Shown here piece by piece: positions 13,890-25,070 of a DNA stretch of 64,000 nucleotides. The stretch is from contig NC_064675.1 in NCBI RefSeq assembly GCF_023278565.1, forward strand, positions 2,170,001 through 2,234,000, read 5' to 3'. The notes under the pieces were generated by a model. It was not told the origin of the DNA. It saw only the letters and a program-made list of their open reading frames with translations, and searched no databases. The position numbers and the translations under genes are program-made. This DNA comes from Colletotrichum lupini. Taxonomy: Eukaryota > Ascomycota > Sordariomycetes > Glomerellales > Glomerellaceae. Position 1 is the stretch's first letter; the number at the start of each line of letters is the position of its first letter.

Positions 13890-16800
13890 ATGGATGCCAT
13901 CATAACCCTCGATACCGTAGGCCTTATTGTGAATGCAACAAGATGCATTTCGGCGATCATCTCGGCGTCCCAATTTACTGAGAGCCGAAGTCGTAACAAT
14001 GAAACGTCGACTTGGGCACTGTCACAAGGTTGAAACTCGCTCTATCAGAGAAACAGATGCTCTCGGGGAGTGATTCCAGGCTTTTGGACACTTCACTTCC
14101 GCTACAGGATATGTCTTCCTCTCGAGATGCTTGCATCACGCTTTTGGAGAACATGGAGTTCAACTTACGACGGGCTTCCAAGAGTACAACAGCCGAGCCA
14201 GACACGCGGGACTCCCTATTGCCTCAGCGGGATAACGCGTACTACGAGCGTGAAATTGATCGCCTCAACACTACGGTGATGCGCCAAGTCACTGGTCTAC
14301 TCAAGTACGTAGTGCTAAGACCACATCATGATGCTATCTGACTTCGTATCATAGCTCTCGTCTATCCCAATTAAGCCAATCCTTGAAAGTACTGGAGAGT
14401 CAGGGGCGGTATGCTCGACCAGAACAGGAATCTCAGGTTGACGTTATGTCGAGTGACCTGGAAAATCTGAGATCGCAAATGAATAGGCAGCTCACGGATT
14501 CACATGCCAGCTACTCGGAGGCCGACGTCAAACAGTTGAAGGTCTTGCTCACGAGACTGACCAAGTCAGAAGATGCTTTACTCGCCGACACGATTGTATC
14601 GAGTCTGAATTACACCAATCGACCTGCTCGCCTTGATTCTATCCCGAAAGCTCATCAGGATACATTCCAGTGGGCATTTGACTCTCGATGGTCAGATTGG
14701 CTTGTCTCCGGAGGTGGAACCTATTGGGTCTCAGGCAAGCCCGGATCTGGCAAGTCCACTTTCATGAAGTTCATTGCCAACCATCCTAGGACGAGAGAAT
14801 TACTGGAACACTGGGCAGGCTCATCTAGCGCACTGGCTGTTGCGTCACATTGCTTTTGGATCGCGGGTACTCCGATCCAGAAATCATGGCAGGGGCTTCT
14901 CCAGTCTCTACTCTACGACTTGCTACATGGACACCCAGACGTTGTATCCATCGCCTCCCCACATCGATGGGCGGCAGCCAAGGCTGGAAGATGGCAGACC
15001 GCTGCTGAACCCTGGTCTGTGTTCGAGCTGGCTGCTGCGTTGCGATCCTTATCAACAGCTGATCACGTCCCTCTGAAGATATGTTTCTTCATTGACGGGC
15101 TTGATGAGTACGACAGCAATCATGCTGAACTCTGCCAAGTTCTTCTTGACATGGCTAAGTCTCCGCATATCAAGATGTGTTTGTCCAGCCGTCGGTGGTC
15201 CGTCTTTGAGAGGAGCTTTGGCGAAGAGGACCAAGAAAGCCTTGATATTCATGAGCTGACAAAGGACGATATTCGAAAGTTTGTGTATGATCAGCTGAGG
15301 CCTGATCCCCGCTGGAGTCTCGACATGTCTGCAAACGCTTCCTTGAAGCAGGCTGAGCTTGTCGATCGAATCGTGGCTCAGGCTGATGGTGTATTTCTCT
15401 GGGCTTTCTTTGTTACGCGATCTTTACAAGAAGGTCTTTCGAAGGGCGAGAGGTTGGAAGATCTGGCGGCACGCTTCAGCCGACTACCCTCAGACTTGGA
15501 TAATCTATTCCAGCATATGTTGGACAGCGTGAGTCCTGCTGATCATCGCGTAATGGCAGGGATTCTTCTAGGCGCTATACATGCACTGGAGCCGCTTCAT
15601 GTCGACATTTACTGGCAATTGGAAAGAGAACTAGAGGATGTCAGGTCTCCTTCTGGAGAGACGAAAGCACTCAACCCCGACCAAAATGTTGTCCTACGGA
15701 GAGAAAAGTCCAGTAACAGCATCAATGAGAAGACAAAGGGACTACTCAAGCTTGTCAACAACCGCGTCGAGTTTCTTCACAGGACCGTGAAGGACTTCGT
15801 CTCAACAAAAGACATCGGCGAGTACCTCCAGGGAAAGCTCCCGGCTGGCTATAATGGCTTCATCTCCATTGCTACTGCATATCTCGGATTCCTTAAGGCC
15901 ACACGCCACGATAATTCGCTTGTCGTAGGCATTATCAGGCAGGGGCGAGGGTTGAACAGCGGTCCATTCGTTGCGCATCTGAACCAAGCCCTGCTTTACG
16001 TGTCCGAAGCGTTGAAGCAGACAGAACAACCTGGTTCCAGCCAGAGTCGGCAGGTCGAAAAGCTCTTGGATGAGTACGAAGCAGCCATCGTGAACATGGC
16101 CAGGCTCGGTCAGCTGACTATTAGAGGCGTTAACTCTGGCGGGTACGATCCGAGAATCCTGTTCCGCGAAGAGCTCCTCCGACATGATCTAGCACCTTAC
16201 TTGGCAAAGAAGACTCGACAGATGCCGGATTTCTTCGATGTCTTCGATGAGTCGCCCTTGTACGCAGCCCTTATGCCCATGTCTCGCAGCAGTGGCGAAA
16301 GTGCTGCGCCTGCAATGGAAGTTCTCGAGATCATACTTCGCCGTGGAGAGGATCCAAACTCAACTCCGAGAGAACTGGGCATTATGGGCGATCTTGATGC
16401 ACCATCGCCATGGGTTGCGTTCTCTCGCAGCACCATGTCTGTCTTCAACATGCTGTCAGGGCCGTGCATGTTCCCTGCAAAACGATGGAACGACTCCCTG
16501 AAGAATGCCACCTTTAGCCGCTTGCTGTCTCACGGCGCGGACCCCAACAAGCCTCTGCTGGACCGCCCAGGAGCACGCACCGTCTTCTCACACTTCTTGG
16601 ATATTTCCTTGTCCAAGTTCCTGGACGAAGAATGTTTCGAAGACTATCCAAGAACTCTAGATGCATTTCTGCGAGCAGGCGCTAGTCTGGGTGTGCCCGA
16701 GCTGATCAGGCAGGTTGGGTCGACTGTAGAAGCTGCCTTTGGGAACTTAGCGAGAAGACACCCAGAAGAGTCGATTCTAACCTCATTTTGCAACGAGCTG

Positions 16801-17049
16801 AAGGGCCTCACGGCAAGATTGGCAGCTGACCCGCCGAGAGCTACGTTTACCATGTCAGTATTGGAGAAGCTCATACAGCACTGCCGCGGCCGAGAAGAAG
16901 ACCTGAGCGAGCTGAAGTCGGCTATACTCCAGGGCTGCCCCGCGCATGTCAGTGAACCCCTAGCCCAGATGATCGCTTCTGAGATAACTCGTCATCCCGG
17001 ACGAGGATCTGAGCTGGAAAGATTTCCAAAACGACTGAGGCGATCATAA
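13890..17049 (+). CDS. NACHT-type STAND NTPase (NLR-like), about 1,017 aa
   Basis: The main exon is 14355-17049, joined through a clear 50-bp intron (14305-14354; GTACGT, CTGAC, ATAG) to an upstream exon. ATG 13890 opens a helical N-terminus, but its frame reaches TGA at 14027. A 56-bp intron at 13993-14048 would restore the frame and give 1,017 aa; the alternative is a 1-nt frame break or a start at 14012. Walker A GKPGSGKST lies at about residue 248, Walker B FFIDGLDEYD at about 364 and a sensor-like SSRRW at about 396. The C-terminal half has weak ankyrin-like units such as LLSHGADPNKP. Fungal STAND proteins act in self/non-self recognition and regulated cell death, with nucleotide binding driving oligomerisation. 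No effector domain (HET, Goodbye or patatin) is recognisable at the N-terminus. Ligand unknown. Confidence 0.85.
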
Positions 17050-18516
17050 TATGCTGAAACTGTGAGCAAGTAGCTCGAGCCGAGACAGCGAGTGGGAATT
17101 TTTTGTGTCTCATCTGTGTCGCGTGATCGAGGTTTGGAGAGTCCGTTTTCCTGCTCTGTGGAATTAGTCTTTACTTACAATAGTTTGATCGCGCTGTTGA
17201 TCTTAATTTGTGGCACCTCCAACTTCTTGACCAATGCAAGCTGTAGACGAGATGTCTTTGAAAATGCATGTTGATTTCTCTTGTTTAATCACGAGTTCAC
17301 TGATTACCGTCACTACTGAAACTTGCTGTTGCTTCAGGGCCACCTATCCTGTGTGAAACCATGACATGTCTTTACTCAGTCTCGTCGCCTCCATAATAGC
17401 CAAAGTTCAAGCCATCAAAGCCTGAGCTACAGAGGGCCTGCTTCTCTGCTCAGGGAACACTGTATGTAGACTGGTCTCCTGTCTGGCACGCAGAGCTATA
17501 GGTACCCCCGACCGACCCTATTTGCCCTGCATTCTTCCAATAATTTTCCACCCACATTGCGACCGTCACATCTATACAGATTCTGGGGGACAACAACGTG
17601 TTTCGAAAGTTGGTCTCAACTTGTGGGGAGGCCCCTATTACCACCGCCTGGGACTGCCCAGCTTTGCATTCCCCGCACAAGTCGCAAAGATCCTGGATCT
17701 ATGCCTCCTTGGGACGCTCAGTCGGCGACCACACGCTATAAGCATCCTGGTTCAACGAGTCGCACCTCTGAAACTGCAATAGTAGTTCGGCTATACCGAG
17801 CAAATCTCAGCTGTCAAGTCCTAGCACAGGTGCCAATGCCAGGGCCCGGCCGCTGTCATCTAAAGTCCAAGAAGCTCGACAATCGAAGCTGAGAGACAGG
17901 GACTACCCGAGTGTGGGATTTTATTGCGAGTTCCATTCTCGTGCTAAGTGGGTTTTTTAGAGCCATGTTAACGTCTGTGAACGCACAATTGGTTGTTCCT
18001 TCCACTGTGATCACTTTCCATCAGGCCAGTCTCACTGCGGCCTTGAGGCGTTTGACGCGTGACCCGTGCATTGCCAAACTCCGCAATTGCCTCAATTGCC
18101 CTACAAGAACAAAACTGAAAGATGAGTTCATTAGCAGAGAGCTAAAGCAAGACGCATGGCATCGGTCATGGATCAGCTGAAGTCGCAGTTCATGTTTGGT
18201 GTCAAGAGGACGTGAGCGCAATAGGTCGACATTACATCCATTGGCATATTAAGCATAATAATAAGTCCGGACACCTGCGACGTTTCGAGTCACCAACGTC
18301 GATCACACATTGGAACAGAAGGTAAGCTGAAAGCCAAGCTTGATGCTCGCCGGTGGGATTGGCTTGTATATTAGACTCGAGATTCGACACACATCATCGG
18401 TTGATCATCACTTCAGTTCGCGATTAAATCAGTACTCTCGCAGCCTTCTATTCAATCCATCTGTTGCCGGTCGACTCAATTTTCAGTTCCTAATTTAACC
18501 GCCAAAACTTTTCACA
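17050..18516. other. Intergenic region with promoter of the small secreted protein gene
   Basis: Starts with the 3' flank of the NACHT gene. Open frames of 60-110 codons (17450-17892, 17911-18221) overlap on both strands and carry no motif, so I treat them as chance. A TATA-like box (TATATTA, 18367-18373) lies about 145 bp before the ATG at 18517, followed by a CT- and A-rich leader as expected for a fungal 5' UTR. Confidence 0.55.
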
Positions 18517-18786
18517 ATGCAGTTCAACATCTCCTCCGTTTGCATCGCTCTTTTCACCATGAGCACCCTCGTGGCCGCAGCTCCCGTGAGTAGTATCCTA
18601 ATTGCGACGAGAACCGTAAAGTCGATGTTTGTATCAAAGCTAACGCGAGCGTAGCAAAACAACGCCCGCGAGAAGTTCAAGCAAAACAGCTGCAAGAGCC
18701 AGGCGTGCAGAGATTCGGTTGATGCTGGATGCCCTCTCAACTTCATTAATTTCAGTCTCGGTGGCTGCGATGACCCCAGCTTCTAA
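18517..18786 (+). CDS. Small secreted cysteine-rich protein (66 aa), candidate effector
   Basis: Two exons, 18517-18585 and 18655-18786. The 69-bp intron has a GTGAGT donor, a GCTAAC branch site and a GTAG acceptor. The predicted protein is 66 aa. Residues 1-22 form a signal peptide with a hydrophobic core (CIALFTMSTLV) ending AAAP, and the intron falls right after it. The mature part of about 43 residues has four cysteines at 36, 41, 49 and 61 (spacing 4, 7, 11), which could form two disulphides. Many fungal effectors and secreted antimicrobial peptides have this shape, but I recognise no family, so the role is inference. A TATA-like box and a typical AACTTTTCACA-ATG leader support the start. 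Confidence 0.72.
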
Positions 18787-19260
18787 TCGGTCTCGGACGC
18801 CGGCTTTTTCGCAATGGAACAAGCCTGGGAGACAAATCCTAGGTGTCACAGCGACTTAGAGCCATGTAGTAACTGAGGCATGAAAAAGACATCTTCTCCC
18901 AACTTGATAGCCATAGACTTGACCGCCTCTCAATACTGAGTTCTTTATTCAACGTTCATGGTGACCGATGTTTGGTCTTTTCATCCTGCCTGTAATATGT
19001 CTAAAGTCTCATCAAAATTACGATCAGCTGATGAAGATAATGGCTCTGAACATAACGAGGCGGCCTGGGACACCTAGGGTTGTGACGAAGGGATTTACCC
19101 AAAAGTACTGAAATGTGCATACCGAACGCTTAATTCCAGCTTCTGCTAGGTATGTTACGGATCAAAACTAAAGTATGTGCAGTGTTACAAATGGCCAACC
19201 CAACTACAATGGTGTATAAACGCTTAAGCAGACTCAAATCAGAAGGATATTCTCAAACTC
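18787..19260. other. Convergent intergenic spacer
   Basis: 474 bp between the stop codons of the secreted-protein gene and the aminotransferase, so it holds both 3' UTRs. I see no coding frame, repeat or RNA gene. Confidence 0.6.
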
Positions 19261-20689
19261 TCAAACGCCAGCATCCCCTCGTACAACTTGGTCAATTGCC
19301 TCTGCAACCCTGAACACATTCTTGCTATTCACTGTTGACTGGATTAGTACGGTATTCATCAACGGGGACAATATTGAGCTCGAACTTACATCCCGATATG
19401 GACGCTCTTCCTGTTGACAAGAGGTAGATGTGGTGTTTCTCCCTCATCGTCTTGACTTGAGAAGCTGTGAGACCAGTGTAGGAGAACATGCCGATCTGAT
19501 CGATGATATGTCTCCAAGAGCCAGGTGTGCCTCGCTTCGTGAGCTCGACGAACAGAAACGCTCGCATGCTCTTGACGCGAGCATTCATCTTCCTCAAGTC
19601 CTGGCGCCACTCCTTTGTGAGTTCAGGATCGTTGAGAATTGTTGATACAATGCGTGCACCCCATGCTGAGGGAGTCAAGTATTCAGAGCCGATAAATTGG
19701 AGCAGGTTAGACTTGATGGCAGGTACCGCGGCAGAGTCATGAGCGAGGATGTGGAGAGCGCCAACTCGGTGGCCGTAGAGACCGAAGCTCTTAGAGAATG
19801 ACTGAGCGACCAAGACTTCCATCGTTCCTCTGCCGACGAAGTGACGGACGGCCCAGGCGTCGTGGTGATCATCGCCAGATGCAAATCCTTGACTAGAGAG
19901 TGCTAGTCAGTAACGTTGAAGGCTGAAGTCGGATCAAAAGTAGGATACTACTCACTAGGCAATGTCCATGAATGGAATGATGCCGAGCTCTTCGCAAATG
20001 TCGGCAATGATGTTCCATTCCTTCTGTGTTGGGTCGCAACCCGTCGGGTTATGGGCACAGGCTTGCAGAATAATGATGTCGCCCGGTTGTGCGTCTCGTC
20101 TAAGCGTCCTCACCATACCTTCCAGATCGAGCGACTTGGTCTTGTGATTAAAGTATGGATAGAATCGGCGTTGAGTCTTTGGTGAAGCATTCTCCCAGAT
20201 TTGCTCATGGCTTGCCCAGGATGGATCTGAGATCCAGACGTTCTCAGGTCTGACTGCCTTGTCTAAGAACAAGGCTCCCATGTGAATGGCCCCGGATCCA
20301 GCAATGGTCTGTACGGTGGTCAAGCGACTCTTGACAGCCTCAAGGACATCTCCAAGGAGGAGTTTTCTAGCAGCTTCGATGAATGTTGGAAGTCCGGCAA
20401 CGGGTAGATAATCGTGGTTGTCTTGGATCTGCGCTTGGGCCTATACGTCGAGTAGATTGGGGTTAGCATGAGGCTCAACAGCAACGTTTGATCGTTTTGG
20501 ATGATGCGCCACCTTTTTGACGGACGGTAATGTCCAAGGCTGTGCATCGTCGTCCCTGTAGACGCCAAGACCGAGGTTGACCTTATCAGGCGTGGGGTCT
20601 GCTGCAACTGACTGCATGACAACGAATGCTTCATCGTAAGGAGCCTCAATCAGGCTAGAAAAGTGCGACTGCACAGCTAAGGAACCCAT
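19261..20689 (-). CDS. Aspartate aminotransferase (class I PLP enzyme, 411 aa)
   Basis: Four exons, 20689-20513, 20440-19956, 19892-19390 and 19331-19261, give 411 aa, the usual length for this enzyme. The last exon is hidden behind a 58-bp intron (GTAAGT, TACTAAT, AACAG). It restores the expected C-terminus, SGLNSKNVFRVAEAIDQVV, which a plain read-through would miss. Family marks: GLGVYRDD near the N-terminus, the substrate-side segment HNPTGCDPT, and the PLP lysine in SFSKSFGLYG at residue 255. The enzyme interconverts aspartate and 2-oxoglutarate with oxaloacetate and glutamate. No mitochondrial presequence is evident, so a cytosolic form is likely. The first donor, GTGGCG, is unusual but is fixed by the protein alignment. 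It lies downstream of an amino-acid transporter on the same strand. Confidence 0.93.
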
Positions 20690-21236
20690 TGTTGCAGTAA
20701 AGTGTGATTGATCTTGATCGAAAAGTTTACAGACAATAATATTTATTGCTGTTCAGAAAGGGTGGAATATCATCGTTCTTATGTTTGCCTCCAATGCTGA
20801 GGTCCGAACGCCGAAAGTGCGTGAACAAGGCCTGTTGGGCGAGCAAACAATTGTCATTTTTGGCCCCGACCGCCGAACGTGACTGCCGGCCCCAGGGATG
20901 TGACAGAAACAAATATTGATGACATCTGTTGGTCGAGATCCAGGGCGATTGGGTTCACGATGCAAGGATTGGGCCACACCGCCTGCCTGACTTCCTTTTG
21001 CCTGGCAAGGGGGGAAGTTGCTTTTCCCAAGGGTGCGCTTCACTTTGCGGACTCGCGGAAGTAGGCACATCTTGCCCGAGCCATGGTCATGGGATTCTGC
21101 CAGAAAAGCAAACATTTCTCATATTGACTCTAACTCACTGCGGTAATGACAGCCGTCGCTAAACTTACTCTAGACACGAAATTTTGCGAGACAGTTGAGA
21201 TCCTTTCCCGCGTACCTGGTTCGCAAGGTGTTCGAA
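20690..21236. other. Intergenic region, promoter of aspartate aminotransferase
   Basis: 547 bp between the transporter stop and the aminotransferase ATG, both on the minus strand. It must contain the aminotransferase promoter. Short open frames here have no motif. Confidence 0.6.
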
Positions 21237-22824
21237 TCAGGAGATTGTGCCGGAGTTGTCGGCGCAGTTGAAAACTTTCGAAATCAACCCCGATGCATAC
21301 GCGTCCTTGATGGACACGGCTACACTGTATCTGTTGCCTACTCAGTTTTCGTTCTTCAGGAAAGGAATATGATATACTTACGTTCCGGCGACTACCATGA
21401 ACAGGCCCACAAGGACGACGAAAACGTGAAACCCGTACATTGCTTTCTTTGATGCACCTCCCTTTCTGTACGACGAAAAGTCCTGCATCCACAACAGTGC
21501 TGGGAAGATGAGACTGAAGGGAGCAAAGCAAAGAGCGCCCGCGAGGCCGAGAAGAAAGTTGAGGATGGGGACGGCTTCTGCCACGATGAAAGCCAGGATA
21601 CCGAGCGTCATGTTGCTGCCAATCCAGGTTGTCCAGTGAATGACGGTGTTTGCCTGTAGATGTTGCGAATCTCTCAGGATGCGCACAAAGAGGTATTTCG
21701 CCGCCACATGTTGGTAAATACCGACACCGATAATCAGACCAGGAAGCGCAACACCATACGATATCTTCTTGAACAAAGGACCAGCACTTCCAAAAGCAGG
21801 AGTCGCGAGCCAAACACCACACCACCGGTAAATAACCAGTGAAAATGAAAGATACATCGCCAAAACGAGAACACCGGTCACCAAAGCAGCCTTTCTGTAC
21901 TGATCCGGCCGACGCATCTCCGAGATGATTGGGAGATACATGGAGGAGCCACTGTTGCTGATAAAGATGTTTGCGCTGGCGGTGATACCAGCAACAAACG
22001 TTGGGTGGGCAATCGCCGTCCAGCCGAGGTCGAAGTCACCTGGAGGGGCGACAGCAGGTCGATCTTGTTGGGTGACAGCAACAACGAAGATAAAGACGGC
22101 GATGAAGAAGGTGGCGAATCCGAACCAGGTGAGCCAACCCAGGCGGCTGAATGTGCGCACTGCGGAGAACATGGTGATGAGGATCGCACCAACCAAGGTG
22201 AAGATGACGGTGCATGCTCCGTGATTGGAGAGAGCATTGAACGCGGTCGAGATAGAGACAATACCCGCTGCAGAAATGAGGACTTGGGCAATGAGGATCT
22301 GCAACCCGACAAGTTCCTTTCCGACGCGACCCCAGAGGCGACCGCACATGTCAGCCAAAGCTAATTGCAGCCATCAGTATGTCTTCATGTTGGGGTGCAG
22401 GCAAGACCCGACTCACTATGGCATTCGGGATGACGATTACGGAACTCGCCAAGGATGACTGCAGTGTCTAGATATCTCATCAGTATTGTTGTCGCTGTCT
22501 TCGAGTGCGAAAAGACTGACAAGTATTGAGAACGTGCCACCCAACAAGAGAAAGCGCACCGCCTACGGCACCAAGGGTGGCGAAGGCTCCGGGGACGCTC
22601 AAGATGCTCATGGCGAACTGGATCTTGAGGAACATAATCGTGGCACTCTGCCAAGTGACTGTGCGAAACTGGACGCCATCTTCCGTATCCCTGAAGACTT
22701 CGTGCGTCGTCAAAGCCTGTTCTTTGAGTGAGGATATCTCGTTGTGGACCGAAGGCGGTCTGATTTTATCGTCGTTCACCCCGGAAGGTAAAGCGTGGCC
22801 AGCATCGACTTCGCGGGTAGTCAT
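21237..22824 (-). CDS. AAAP-family amino-acid transporter (Aa_trans, 475 aa)
   Basis: Four exons, 22824-22521, 22467-22417, 22360-21382 and 21330-21237, give 475 aa. The 51-bp second exon and the 94-bp last exon are set by splice sites and by continuity of the membrane protein. The frame extends upstream to 22872 only through a GTG, so ATG 22824 is chosen. A hydrophilic N-terminus of about 65 residues precedes around eleven membrane segments. [21 protein letters not shown] is the typical first helix, and the C-terminal tail ends in a Cys-Ala-Asp-Asn segment common in fungal members. The family imports neutral or aromatic amino acids with protons at the plasma membrane, or exports them from the vacuole. 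Substrate unknown. Its position upstream of aspartate aminotransferase suggests, but does not show, a link in amino-acid use. Confidence 0.9.
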
Positions 22825-24182
22825 CTTGATGGTCGAGTTTTCGTGATTTGATGCAGACGCTCCTGGGACCACAGATGCGGAAAGTCGGCTTCGTGGGTCC
22901 TATTAAATGCTCCATCATCGGCAATCCGGAGGACTACCTTATCTGAATTTATCAACTTTTCCCCATGTCTTTATCATGATGCTAGCCCTTGAACAGTTAA
23001 GTGTAGCACCCGTTTGATGCGCACCCTGGCCTAGATAAGGGTAGCTTCGCGGAGATAATCCATGAAAATGCATACAGTGTGGTCGCAAGTCGGGCACCGT
23101 CTTACATTCCGACTCAATTCCGATGCGCATCACCACAGAACAACAAGCTACGCTGCGGTTGTGGACCATATCCGACTGCCAATGACAGAAAGTTTCAAGA
23201 AGATTGCTTGCAATCCAGAAGGGAATCGGTGGTTCTTATCACACGCTAAAGCCATGCTAATGCACTCGCAGAGTTGTCCCGGCCATTTGGTATCCAATGC
23301 CCACTCTGGCGGATGTGCCAGATATCCAGGCATCGATCCGCTTTGTCTCTTAGGCCTGCAGTACGGGGACTGGACCCTTGGTTGGTATTTGGACAACATT
23401 ACCCGGGCCACCGCTTCTTCCAACTCCTCCATACGGATAGGGAGTGGACGTGATAATGAGAACACCAATAACCTTGACCAGAAAGAAACCGGAGTAACAG
23501 TGCACTGTCGAACTATTCGTCATATCGGCTAAGTTGTTCCGGACCATTGATGCGACTTTACCTGGCCAGGTTTTGACCCCTAAATCATTGTTCATTGGTT
23601 TTAGAGTTCACGTGGGACCCATGCGAATAGTAACATTATCTTGCGGCGATGTTGTTTTACATGGTCGCGGGCGACTCTAAGGCCCGAATCCAGGCGAAAA
23701 AGATTTCTCTTCGTGCGTTTGTGTAAAACTTCTTGGTGCGGAGTGTCCAAGTCCAGCAGTCGGGATATCTAGTGCTGCGAATGTGAATGAACATGGTACT
23801 TGGCTCATTGATGACGGCCAACCAAACGGCTGATGGTTTTCTATGTATCTATGTTTTCAGTTACTACCAGCAACTTTTCAGGAACCCCCTTCTGGAAGTG
23901 TCTCTCACAATTGAAAAAGAATTTCTTGAGAGTTTATTAAATGTGTTGATAATTACTACTCAGTCGGTGGGCATCAGGGGTTCGTTCACTGCTCCACATA
24001 CCCAACTTAATAGAATAACGCTCCACTAAGATCATGACTAGAATTCTAACGCTGTTGTTGTCAACTTGAATTTGCTTAATCTCTCACTTCTTCTATCTAA
24101 CAGCATTTCACAAACGGAGCACAAAATATTTGTTGACGTAGGCATCCGCAGATAGACGGAGGAGAACGGCAAAAGATAAACA
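22825..24182. other. Intergenic region, no gene recognised
   Basis: About 1.36 kb. A 156-codon plus-strand frame (23062-23532) overlaps minus-strand frames of 81 and 106 codons. None has a family motif or a plausible intron chain, so none is called. The final 600 bases are AT-richer but not RIP-like. A TTTT run at about 24173-24176 probably terminates the adjacent tRNA gene. Confidence 0.5.
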
Positions 24183-24251
24183 TGCGGCCAGTGTGGATTG
24201 AACGCACGACCTTCAGATTGATTGAATGAAGTTTCTCGGGCACGAAGTCCG

Positions 24252-24282
<31 letters not shown>

Positions 24283-24291
24283 GTCTGCCGC
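24183..24291 (-). tRNA. tRNA-Phe(GAA)-like gene with 33-nt intron, possibly a pseudogene
   Basis: Read on the minus strand it has an A box (TAGCTCAGTTGGGAGAGC), an anticodon arm TCAGA-CTGAAG/A-TCTGA with anticodon GAA, and a B box-like GCGTTCAATCC. A 33-nt intron sits one base after the anticodon, the standard place, and contains TTC able to pair with GAA. A T run follows about 10 nt downstream. Irregularities: the acceptor 5' strand GCGGCAG pairs with TGGCCGC with a mismatch, three extra bases precede the D arm, and one T-stem pair is a C-A mismatch. Without the intron it is 76 nt, 3 nt longer than usual. It may be a decayed copy. Confidence 0.62.
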
Positions 24292-25070
24292 TATTGTTAG
24301 TGAGGAGCGGAGGCTACCACGCCACCATGGATCGTTGCTCGCTGTTTGGGTGGTTGAGAAGCAGTCTTAGTTTGGTCGGTGACGACAACGAACAGTGGGT
24401 TGGTCGGCCCTGAAATGGGACTACTACGTCTCATGACGGGGCAAATAGCAGATACGATGAGTACGAGAACTTCAAACTTGGAATCCCGTAGAAGTGGATA
24501 GAGCGCAATCTACAGACTATGGTGTGCGAGAAGACGTAAGCGCAAAGAGAACATGGACTTTGATAGGTAAGGTAGATAAGCTTCGGAAGCCTGTCTTGAT
24601 CGTTCTACCTGAGGTAGTTAGCCAAGTACCTGAGTGCAACACCTCAGGTTGGTGATGGACTGATATAAACATCAAGGCATGGACCTGAAAGAGACTGAGA
24701 GAACCAAAACTCGAACATGGCGAAGACCGTACTGGGTCGTATGCCTCATCGCATAACAGGCTCCAAGACATGACAAGCTGTTCTGCGCCATGGCTTTTCT
24801 CACGTGGGATTGCTTGTTGAGCTGAATTACTAATACAACTACTAATTGTTGGAATTGCATGGTCATTCATGTGTTCATAATGCTGCTAAGAAGCTATCAC
24901 TAATTGCATACAATTTCGAAGCCTTTCCTGGTAATCGCTGTTTGTGGAGAATGTTGCTTGGGTTTGGTGACATCAACGTGTAGAAGGTTTGGTGGCAGCA
25001 ACAACAAAAAAACATGACTCGAGATTCATACGGCGCTCACTGTTTTATGACGCAAACCTTTTGCTCCAAG
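24292..25070. other. Intergenic region between tRNA-like gene and oxygenase 3' end
   Basis: About 780 bp. Open frames up to 117 codons on the minus strand (24517-24870) have no recognised motif. Nothing else was seen. Confidence 0.5.

Noticed and set aside
23062..23595. Overlapping frames of 156 (plus), 106 and 81 (minus) codons
   Set aside because: They lie on opposite strands over the same bases, and none shows a domain, intron or start context.
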